Of a DNA stretch of 17,418 nucleotides, positions 8,501 through 14,079 are shown piece after piece. The stretch covers positions 1 to 17,418 of the forward strand of contig JAKIUS010000002.1 of assembly GCA_021647445.1 (NCBI GenBank), read 5' to 3'. The position numbers were made by a program, and so were the translations under genes. The notes under the pieces were generated by a model, which was not told the DNA's origin, ran no database searches, and worked only from the letters and a program-made list of their open reading frames with translations. This DNA comes from Geopsychrobacter sp. GTDB taxonomy: Bacteria > Desulfobacterota > Desulfuromonadia > Desulfuromonadales > Geopsychrobacteraceae. Every line of letters starts with the position of its first letter. The stretch's first letter is position 1.

Positions 8501-9504
8501 ATATAAACTATGGAATCAAGACCGGTCTCAATGATGCTTTCTTCCTTACGCATGAACAGGTCGAAGACTTGATTGATCGTGAGCCACGGGGATCAGAGAT
8601 TATTGTACCACTTTTGCGCGGTCGTCATATTGATCGTTACAGGGTTAATTATGATGCTCTCTACATGTTGCTGATAAAATTCGGGGCATACAAAACACTT
8701 GAGCAGAATTATCCGGCTGTGTATTCACATCTGAAGAAATATGAAGCAGCTTTGAAAAAGCGTGGGCAGTGTAAATACTCACGGGCGAAGAAAGGAACTG
8801 TAAATCAGGAGTACCCTGGTCAGCATCATTGGTTGGAACTGGATAATAATATTACAGATGAATATATCGAAGCTTTCCGTCAACCAAAGATTATCTATCC
8901 GAATATGACCAAATACCTACCATTCTACTACGACCAGCAAGACCATTTTTTCATTAACGACAAAGCGTTTATCATGACCAGTGACTCAGAGTCGTTGCCA
9001 TATTTGACCGCCGTGTTGAACTCTTCTCTTTTTCGCTGCTGTTTCCGCGACAACTTCCCTGAACTGCTCGGAAATTCATATGAAGTACGTAAGGTTTTCG
9101 TAGACAAAATCCCGATCAAGAAATCCGACGCAATGACAGTGCCCCTGTTCGAAATATTGGTCAATTACATCCAGTTTGTAAAAGCTGACGCACATCAATC
9201 AACATCGGACAGCGCATCTGCTGCTGTTATTGCCGCTTTCCTCGAAGAGGTCATCGACGCCTGCGTGATGGAGGTTTATTTCGCTGAGCACATGCGTGAG
9301 CGCAAGCTCAACCTGATGGATCATGTTCGCTCGCTACTGCCAGCTGATAATGATCAGCGCAGTGATTCCGAAAAGTGGCACACTATCACTGCCTTTTTTG
9401 AACAGGCTAATACCCTGGATCACCCCATCCGCAACCGCCTGATGCGCATAATCAGCGATAGCCCCGAACTTCTCGCAGTGATCAAAAAAGAAGGCAAGGT
9501 ATGA
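5548..9504 (+). CDS. Eco57I/type IIG-like N6-adenine DNA methyltransferase (probable restriction-modification enzyme)
   Basis: A 1318-residue cytoplasmic protein. Residues 1-200 form an N-terminal domain seen in large Eco57I-like enzymes, including 'VMVFFEYDGQLSIAVINRR'; I see no certain PD-(D/E)XK triad in it. A helical region follows, then Q493-T-G-S-F-Y-T-P-R, which opens the methyltransferase domain. SAM-binding motif I is D568-P-A-C-G-S-G and catalytic motif IV is N815-P-P-Y, typical of N6-adenine methylation. A charged coiled-coil insert lies between them (about 730-775). After about residue 990, 'GIKTGLNDAFFLT' and 'LLRGRHIDRY' mark a TaqI_C-like target-recognition domain. The size and order fit single-chain type IIG enzymes and also PglX-type methylases, but no BREX partners are nearby. 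ATG 5548 follows CAGGATTAGAG. Whether it cuts DNA is unresolved. Confidence 0.85.
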   Translation: MELKTEIQQCLQAFSGKDLRTAAIGLLNTLGYQSEKTLDLGGSPEAFLEQFDNDPDRAFRKDKALFEDWQEIQLLFQLTDQELSGQNSLFVENEVKQGVMNSYLFFALRLKEATYTRGKLAQITRQLNRLFPMPVMVFFEYDGQLSIAVINRRGNKRDSDNDVLGKVTFIQGISLAAPHRGHLDILASFSISALTSKTGINSFDALHAAWEEVFNVELLNKKFYRELSNWYFWAMQHVHFPFDNAELDKDQLFKDDDKIREHDAKNLIRLLTRLLFVWFIKEKGLIPESLFDSDKLKSEVLNDFDDCSADTRFYKAILQNLFFATLNQSCGKRQFRNPGRQHRNITTLMRYQQYFQDSDSFIALVESAVPFMNGGLFECLDMPHPTKKGPQGGDVILFEDGFSDRDDNVLRVPDFLFYGKQKNIDLSGVYGDNKRKKEKVLGLIHILNSYKFTIVENTPIEQEIALDPELLGKVFENLLASYNPETKTTARKQTGSFYTPRTIVDYMVDESLKAYLSQALCKACPEVTEGDAKEGLDILFSYSEKEHVFSEAEKLALITAIDNCKILDPACGSGAFPMGILHKLEFILGKLDKNNKLWRDRQIGKVNDTIAVAEQIDDAVIRENTVKDLEAQKEDVEEAFSQNDLGYGRKLYLIENCIYGVDIQSIATQVSKLRFFISLIVEQGINPDKENFGIRPLPNLEAKFTTADTLIPIEKPADQGELFESKKVKDLEKELKQIRHNLFNAKTPKTKNKYRLRDKELREQIAAELEVSGWSSASARQLSQWDPYDQNASSPFFDAEWMYGISDGFDVVIGNPPYISVEKFSGTKQQEVWKKIYTTYAARGDVYCFFYERGAQLLRPGGHLCYITSNKWMRAGYGEKLRALLSSAVDTKAVLDFGMAQNFGAATTYTNILNFENIPTTNLTQACYAADDNEAMADPGNYFRGKAVLMPELSENAWVVVTPERYRIKKLVELQGVPLGKWNLNINYGIKTGLNDAFFLTHEQVEDLIDREPRGSEIIVPLLRGRHIDRYRVNYDALYMLLIKFGAYKTLEQNYPAVYSHLKKYEAALKKRGQCKYSRAKKGTVNQEYPGQHHWLELDNNITDEYIEAFRQPKIIYPNMTKYLPFYYDQQDHFFINDKAFIMTSDSESLPYLTAVLNSSLFRCCFRDNFPELLGNSYEVRKVFVDKIPIKKSDAMTVPLFEILVNYIQFVKADAHQSTSDSASAAVIAAFLEEVIDACVMEVYFAEHMRERKLNLMDHVRSLLPADNDQRSDSEKWHTITAFFEQANTLDHPIRNRLMRIISDSPELLAVIKKEGKV

Positions 9505-9704
9505 GCTGTTCGTGTTTCAATTTTCTGATCGCCATAGACGATCCCTTTAATCGTGATTTCTACACCCAAATGGCACAGATGGACGGTTGGTCCACACGTA
9601 CTCTCAGGGAACGGATTAACCCTATGCTGTTCGAATGCACCGCCTTGTTAAAGAACCGAGAATTACGAACTTACTCACAAACTGTGGCGCAAAAAATCAG
9701 ATAA
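9501..9704 (+). pseudogene. Remnant of a DUF1016 (YhcG-like PD-(D/E)XK nuclease) gene
   Basis: A 67-codon reading frame whose ATG overlaps the methyltransferase stop (ATGA at 9501-9504). From residue 8 it closely follows the middle of DUF1016 N-terminal domains: F-L-I-A-I-x-D-P-F-N-R-D-F-Y-T-Q-M, then W-S-T-R-T-L-R-E-R-I and M-L-F-E-C-T-A-L. Intact proteins of this family are about 330-380 residues, with helices before this segment and a nuclease domain after it. Both are missing, and the match fades after 'ALLKN'. I read it as the scar of a full-length gene that lost its 5' and 3' parts. An expressed small protein is possible because the coupled start is intact. DUF1016 proteins are frequent companions of restriction-modification genes. 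Confidence 0.72.
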
Positions 9705-9772
9705 GATTCTCCAGAAAGACCCATCTCATCATGTGGTAGGATCAGCAGCAATAAAAAACAGGAGAAAAGGCC

Positions 9773-11065
9773 ATGGCAAAGATAGAAGGCTTCAGAATTA
9801 AAAATTACCGTGTGTTGAAAGATGTGACACTTGGGAAGCTATGGAGTATGCAAAAAGCCCAAGCATTGACGCCTATGACTGCCGTAATCGGGAAAAACGG
9901 CGTCGGTAAAAGCTCACTATTCGACGCCTTTGGTTTTCTTGCAGATTGTTTGAAATTGGGTGTTGAAGAAGCCTGTGACACCAGAGGGCGGGGTGGTTTT
10001 GAGCGTATTTGTTCTCTAGGAGCTACCGGGCCGATTGAGTTTGAAGTCTATTACAAACAAGACGGTAATGCCCGTCCGATTACCTATGAACTTGCCATTG
10101 ATGCTGACAAAACCGGCCGACCCTACGTAAAACGGGAACGCCTTCGCCAGCGACGTAAAGGACAAAAACATGGTTGGCCATTCTCTTTTCTGGTGCTGAA
10201 TGAAGGCAAAGGAATCGTATGGAAAGGGGAAGAACTGGGACAGCCGTTTGATACCGATACGGAATTTGTTGATTTATTGCAGTTGATAAAAAAAATCGAA
10301 ACAGACTCACAAGCTGAAGAAAGTCGCGAAACTGAGATTGTTGAATTACAAGACAAGCGTAAACTCGGAATTGTAACTCTCGGAGCGCTGAAACAACATC
10401 CCAGAATATCGGCTTTTCGACAGTTCATCGAGGGTTGGTATTTGAGTTATTTCACACCAGATGCCGCCCGTAGCCTGCCATTAGCCGGGGCACAAAAGCA
10501 TTTGAATATACATGGGGACAATCTCGGCAATGTCGTTCAGTTTATGGAGCGTGAACACCCTAAACGCTTTCAGAGTATCCTCGACCGCATCGCTGAGAAA
10601 ATCCCCGGAATTGATCGGATCACTACCGAAGAGAGTCCAGATCGACGGGTGCTTTTACGGTTTAACGACAAAGGATTCGATGATCCGTTTTACGCACAAC
10701 AGATGTCTGATGGCACGCTGAAGGTTTTTGCTTATTTGCTTTTATTGGAAGATCCAACACCACCGCCATTTATCTGTATTGAAGAGCCTGAAAACGGGCT
10801 CTATCATAAACTTCTTGAGACTTTGGCAACGGAATTCCGTAGCCACGCCACCGGGCGGAAAAATGCACCGCAAATTTTCATCACAACCCATCAGCCTTAT
10901 TTTGTAGACGCACTCTCTCCGGAAGAGACCTGGATACTGGAAAAAGGACAAGGTGGTTTCTCGACCATTCGCAGAGCCAGTGATGATGCAACCGTTAAAG
11001 CTTTAGTCGATGAAGGATTGCCGCTTGGTAGCCTCTGGTACAGCGATTATCTGGATGCGGGGTGA
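9773..11065 (+). CDS. ABC-type AAA ATPase of a two-gene (ATPase + TOPRIM-like) module
   Basis: A 430-residue ATPase of the AAA_15/AAA_21, SMC/RecF-like kind. The N-terminus 'I-x-x-F-R-I-K-N-Y-R-V-L-K-D-V' is the usual first strand. Walker A is G40-K-N-G-V-G-K-S-S. A charged middle (about 105-200, with R-E-R-L-R-Q-R-R-K-G) is likely a helical insert. The C-terminal lobe has the signature-like M311-S-D-G-T-L, Walker B F333-I-C-I-E-E-P-E-N-G and the switch His373 in I-T-T-H-Q-P. All ATPase motifs look intact. The start has CAGGAGAAAAGG upstream. The stop lies 4 bases before the preferred start of the DUF4276-like gene, so the two proteins are probably made together. By analogy with PARIS AriA and OLD ATPases it may sense phage or foreign DNA and hold a partner effector; this is inference. 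Confidence 0.85.
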   Translation: MAKIEGFRIKNYRVLKDVTLGKLWSMQKAQALTPMTAVIGKNGVGKSSLFDAFGFLADCLKLGVEEACDTRGRGGFERICSLGATGPIEFEVYYKQDGNARPITYELAIDADKTGRPYVKRERLRQRRKGQKHGWPFSFLVLNEGKGIVWKGEELGQPFDTDTEFVDLLQLIKKIETDSQAEESRETEIVELQDKRKLGIVTLGALKQHPRISAFRQFIEGWYLSYFTPDAARSLPLAGAQKHLNIHGDNLGNVVQFMEREHPKRFQSILDRIAEKIPGIDRITTEESPDRRVLLRFNDKGFDDPFYAQQMSDGTLKVFAYLLLLEDPTPPPFICIEEPENGLYHKLLETLATEFRSHATGRKNAPQIFITTHQPYFVDALSPEETWILEKGQGGFSTIRRASDDATVKALVDEGLPLGSLWYSDYLDAG

Positions 11066-11069
11066 GCTG

Positions 11070-11717
11070 ATGCATTTTGAAATACTGATTGAAGATGCGT
11101 CAGGAAAACTCGCTTTGGATTCTATCATGGGGAAGATTCTTGGCCCAAATGAGCAAGATCATACCTACAAGGTAATTCCCTATAAAGGCATTGGCCGTAT
11201 TCCAAAAAACCTGAGAGGTAAAACAGATCCACAAAAGCGGATTCTTTTGGATCGTTTACCCAGGTTACTCAGAGGCTATGGGAAAAGCTTCCAAAGTTTC
11301 CCGGCTGTAGTTGTCGTGGTCGTAGACCTGGATAACAAGAGCGGTGTGGCGTTCAAACAGGAAATGCTCGACATTCTGAATAATTGTAATCCAAAACCGA
11401 CGACACTGTTTAGAATTGCAATAGAGGAAGGCGAAGCCTGGTTGATGGGAGACCGTAACGCCGTAAAAACCGCGTACCCTCATGCAAAGGATCAGATTTT
11501 GAACACTTATGTGCAAGACAGTATCTGTGGCACATGGGAAATGCTTGCGGATGTCGTTTATCCAGGCGGAGTGCAAAAACTCAAACAACTGGGCTGGCCT
11601 TATACCGGACAGGCTAAGTGCGAATGGGCGGAGAATATTGCACCTCACTTAGACGTGGAGAACAATCAATCTAGAAGCTTTCAGGTGTTTCGTGATGGAA
11701 TACGAAATCTGATGTAA
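11070..11717 (+). CDS. DUF4276/TOPRIM-like protein, partner of the AAA ATPase
   Basis: About 215 residues from ATG 11070, which sits 4 bases after the ATPase stop with GGGGTGAG at 11059-11066. The frame is also open from ATG 11010 and ATG 11055, both inside the ATPase gene. Features that suggest a TOPRIM-like fold are an N-terminal strand with E8-D9 and A-S-G-K, a run of valines ending in D86-L-D88, and I118-E-E-G-E-A-W-L-M-G-D128, which matches the 'E-x-W-(L/F)-x-x-D' pattern of DUF4276. TOPRIM proteins paired with ABC ATPases (OLD, PARIS AriB) act as nucleases in phage defence, so this is the likely effector. The fold and activity are inferred. The Trp-rich stretch near residues 150-195 (C-G-T-W-E, L-G-W-P-Y, C-E-W-A-E) is a recognisable mark of the subfamily. 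Confidence 0.7.
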   Translation: MHFEILIEDASGKLALDSIMGKILGPNEQDHTYKVIPYKGIGRIPKNLRGKTDPQKRILLDRLPRLLRGYGKSFQSFPAVVVVVVDLDNKSGVAFKQEMLDILNNCNPKPTTLFRIAIEEGEAWLMGDRNAVKTAYPHAKDQILNTYVQDSICGTWEMLADVVYPGGVQKLKQLGWPYTGQAKCEWAENIAPHLDVENNQSRSFQVFRDGIRNLM

Positions 11718-11763
11718 GTGTAAATCTAATCGCTGGTTAGCGACCGAGGTAAGAGGGTAGGGC

Positions 11764-12648
11764 ATGTTTGATGATGCTGATTTGAAAGCGCAGATGAAAA
11801 GGGTTCTAGCTGGCGTAGAGCAGTTGCTGCCGCAATTGACCGAACCGATTAACTGGCAACACTGCCATGCCGCAAGCTGGCGCCGCCATACGTTGACTGG
11901 TTTTTTGCACCCGGTTGAATATCTAGATCCGGTACAGCTGGATGATCTGCTCGGCATCGATAAGCAGAAGCAGATTCTTGAAGAGAACACCTCTCAGTTT
12001 ATCGATGGTTTTCCCTCCAATAACGTTCTCTTATGGGGAACCCGTGGCACCGGTAAATCGACCCTGGTTCGTGCACTGCTCAACCGTTATGCTTCCGACG
12101 GATTGCGCGTAATCCAGGTTGATAAAGACGATCTTGTTTACCTGCCCGATATCTTCGCCGTGGTTCGTGGCCAGGCCTACCGTTTCATCCTGCTTTGTGA
12201 CGATCTCTCATTCGAACCGGGCGAGACCAGTTATAAGGAGCTCAAGAGTGCTCTTGATGGTTCGGTCTACGCTGCGCCAGAGAATGTGCGGATCTATGTT
12301 ACCTCCAACCGCCGACATCTGCTGCCTGAGTATGAGACCGACAACCTTGGGGCCAAGATGGTCCATAACGAGATCCATCATGGTGAAGGGGTTGAAGAGA
12401 AGATTTCTCTCTCGGACCGTTTCGGTCTCTGGGTCGCGTTCAATAGTTTCAGCCAGGATCAATACCTCGTGGTGGTTGAGAAGACCATCGCCCGTATTTG
12501 TCGCGAACAGCAGCTTGCACCCTTCTGGGATCAGGATGTGAGCCAGGCCGCTATCGAATGGTCACGGGACAAGAGCAAACGTTGCGGTCGCACCGCCCTG
12601 CAGTTTGCTATTTATTGCGTCGGGCGGCGCATGCGCGAGGGTAAATGA
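11764..12648 (+). CDS. DUF815 family AAA ATPase
   Basis: A 294-residue P-loop ATPase. The N-terminal 80 residues are a helical lead ('HPVEYLDPVQLDDLLGIDKQ' just before the ATPase core). Walker A is G92-T-R-G-T-G-K-S-T, Walker B is F141-I-L-L-C-D-D-L, and a sensor-1-like I-Y-V-T-S-N-R-R-H-L-L-P follows. The end of the protein carries S-D-R-F-G-L-W and G-R-T-A-L-Q-F-A. This order is characteristic of DUF815, a widespread family of about 280-300 residues with no settled function. GAGGG stands 6 bases before the ATG. Its TGA overlaps the msrA start (ATGA at 12645-12648), so the two are translationally coupled. Base composition returns to that of the left-hand housekeeping genes, so I take it as the first gene after the accessory block. 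Confidence 0.88.
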   Translation: MFDDADLKAQMKRVLAGVEQLLPQLTEPINWQHCHAASWRRHTLTGFLHPVEYLDPVQLDDLLGIDKQKQILEENTSQFIDGFPSNNVLLWGTRGTGKSTLVRALLNRYASDGLRVIQVDKDDLVYLPDIFAVVRGQAYRFILLCDDLSFEPGETSYKELKSALDGSVYAAPENVRIYVTSNRRHLLPEYETDNLGAKMVHNEIHHGEGVEEKISLSDRFGLWVAFNSFSQDQYLVVVEKTIARICREQQLAPFWDQDVSQAAIEWSRDKSKRCGRTALQFAIYCVGRRMREGK

Positions 12649-13103
12649 TGGAGATTGCCTATTTTGCCGCCGGTTGTTTCTGGGGCATTGAGAAGAAGTT
12701 TTCTGAAATGATCGGGGTCTGCTCGACTGCGGTCGGCTACATGGGTGGTGACGGGTCGAATCCGACCTATGAGCAGGTCTGTAGCGGTGAGAGCGGTCAT
12801 GCCGAGACCGTCAAGGTGGAATTTGATCCGCAACAGATCAGTTATGCTGATCTGCTTGAGTCTTTTTGGCAGATGCATAATCCGACCTGTTTAAACTATC
12901 AGGGCTGGGATATCGGGACGCAGTACCGCAGTGCAATCTTCATTGTTGATGAAGGCCAGCGTCAGCAGGCGGAAGCGAGCTTTCAGGCCGAAATCGGCGG
13001 CGCGCGTCGCGATGAACCGATCGTTACTGAAATAGTCCCGGCACAGACTTTTTGGCGCGCGGAAGAGTACCACCAGCAGTATCTGGCCAAACGAAACCGT
13101 TGA
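12645..13103 (+). CDS. msrA: Peptide-methionine (S)-S-oxide reductase MsrA
   Basis: A 152-residue cytoplasmic repair enzyme that reduces the S form of methionine sulfoxide, using thioredoxin as the usual electron source. The catalytic cysteine is Cys11 in G-C-F-W-G. Other family marks are A-V-G-Y-M-G-G, P-T-Y-E-Q-V-C-S-G, G-H-A-E-x-V-x-V-x-F-D-P, Q-G-W-D-I-G-T-Q-Y-R-S and the terminal F-W-R-A-E-E-Y-H-Q-Q-Y-L. It is near the short end of the family and lacks the C-terminal tail where many MsrA proteins carry resolving cysteines; further cysteines occur in G-V-C-S-T, V-C-S-G and P-T-C-L-N. The start overlaps the DUF815 stop by four bases. ATG 12648 is an equally possible start one codon later. 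Confidence 0.95.
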   Translation: MMEIAYFAAGCFWGIEKKFSEMIGVCSTAVGYMGGDGSNPTYEQVCSGESGHAETVKVEFDPQQISYADLLESFWQMHNPTCLNYQGWDIGTQYRSAIFIVDEGQRQQAEASFQAEIGGARRDEPIVTEIVPAQTFWRAEEYHQQYLAKRNR

Positions 13104-13128
13104 CCCGAATCTCCCTCGCCTTTAAACA
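13100..13128 (+). promoter_or_regulatory. Possible sigma-70-type promoter before the SWIM/SNF2 pair
   Basis: TTGACC (13100-13105, five of six bases of the -35 consensus) lies 17 bases before TAAACA (13123-13128), a weak -10 in an AT-rich stretch. The gap between msrA and the SWIM gene has a second TTTAAAC at 13139-13145. The spacing is good but the -10 is poor, so this is only a candidate. Confidence 0.25.
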
Positions 13129-13155
13129 ATTCACATTTTTTAAACTGGAAAACCG

Positions 13156-14079
13156 ATGCCTTTTTCATTAACCATTCAGGAAATTCGCCGAGTCTGTGGT
13201 CAGACCTATTATCAACGGGGCCTTAATTATCAGCGTCAGGGTCGGGTGCTGGTTGCCGAATGGGATGATGAGGGACAGATGTTGTTCGGCGAGGTCAAGG
13301 GGAGTGGACGCAGAACCTATCAACAGGAGATCCTTTTCACCGCGGGTTCGAAGCACCATTTTGCTGGGTTCTGTAGCTGTCCGGTCTCAAATAATTGCAA
13401 GCATATCGTCGCTGTGCTGCTCGAATGGATCGAACTCAACCTAGAGACCTTTGCTCGCCAGTGTAATCCCGATCCCTTGAGTCTGATCAACTGGCAGCAG
13501 GCCACCCGCCAATTGTTGCATGACGCCGCCCATCGTAGTTATCCGGCCCCCGGAGAGGCCTGTCTGCTTTATCTTCTGCAGCCTAAGACTCAGGGACAGA
13601 CCCGAGTGCTGCAATTAAAGGTCCTTAAGAGTCGTCATTTAAAGCGTGGCGGTTGGGGCAAAACGACCTCCTGCAAACTTGCAGATTTGATCGGATATTA
13701 CAATCCGCCAGCCGGGGCCAGGCCAGTCGATAAGGAGATTGCACGTTTACTCAGCCCCGTCGATCGTTTTGGCTATACTTACGACTATAATCCGCCCCAG
13801 ATTGAGGGCGATATTGGGATTTTGGTGCTGCAGCGTTTATTGGAGACTGGGCGCTGTTTTTTTGAATCGATCGAACATCCGGCCTTACGTCTCGGGCCGC
13901 CTCGGCAGACAGATTTCTTGTGGCAGGAACAGGGGGCGTTGACTCAGTTAAAAATCTGCCTTAATGAAAAGACCGATTGGGTTTTGATTCCGACCACGCC
14001 CCCCTGGTATCTGGATCGCAAAACCGACCAATGCGGCCCCCTTGAACAGGCACTTGACACCCCGCCCTGCAATCCCTGA
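13156..14079 (+). pseudogene. SWIM zinc-finger half of a split SWIM-SNF2 helicase
   Basis: A 307-residue frame carrying a SWIM zinc finger, C73-S-C75-P-V-S-N-N-C81-K-H83, near the N-terminus, followed by a region of unknown fold ('LLYLLQPKTQ', 'RLLSPVDRFGYTYDY') found upstream of the SNF2 core in bacterial SWIM-SNF2 proteins of about 1000-1100 residues. It ends at TGA 14077-14079 within a TGATG that starts the helicase ORF. The two products together (307 + 782) have the length of one family member. One extra C in CCCC 14060-14063 would join them as L-D-T-P-A-L-Q-S-L-M-N-L-P-P, which continues the C-G-P-L-E linker well. It may be a mutation, a sequencing error or a tolerated split; nothing else in the frame is damaged. 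The zinc finger probably guides the helicase to DNA or a protein partner. Confidence 0.75.
14060..14063 (+). other. CCCC tract at the frame break between SWIM and SNF2 halves
   Basis: The four-C run lies just before the point where the SWIM frame leaves the family pattern. The helicase frame is open from 14058 onward and reads H-P-A-L-Q-S-L into the annotated ATG. One more C here would make a continuous 1000+ residue reading frame. It is the most economical site for a one-base loss. Confidence 0.6.

Noticed and set aside
5548..9504. A BREX or DISARM locus, suggested by the large PglX-sized methyltransferase
   Set aside because: No BrxC/PglY-type ATPase, PglZ phosphatase, Lon-like protease, or SNF2/phospholipase-D DISARM genes are beside it. 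The SNF2 gene at 14079 belongs to the SWIM housekeeping-type family and is separated by DUF815 and msrA.
9702..9707. TAAGAT as a -10 box of a promoter for the ATPase pair
   Set aside because: No acceptable -35 hexamer is found 16-18 bases upstream, so I do not list it, although an own promoter for the pair remains possible.
11730..11743. Hairpin TCGCT-GGTT-AGCGA as terminator of the accessory block
   Set aside because: The stem is only five base pairs and no T-run follows; it could be chance.
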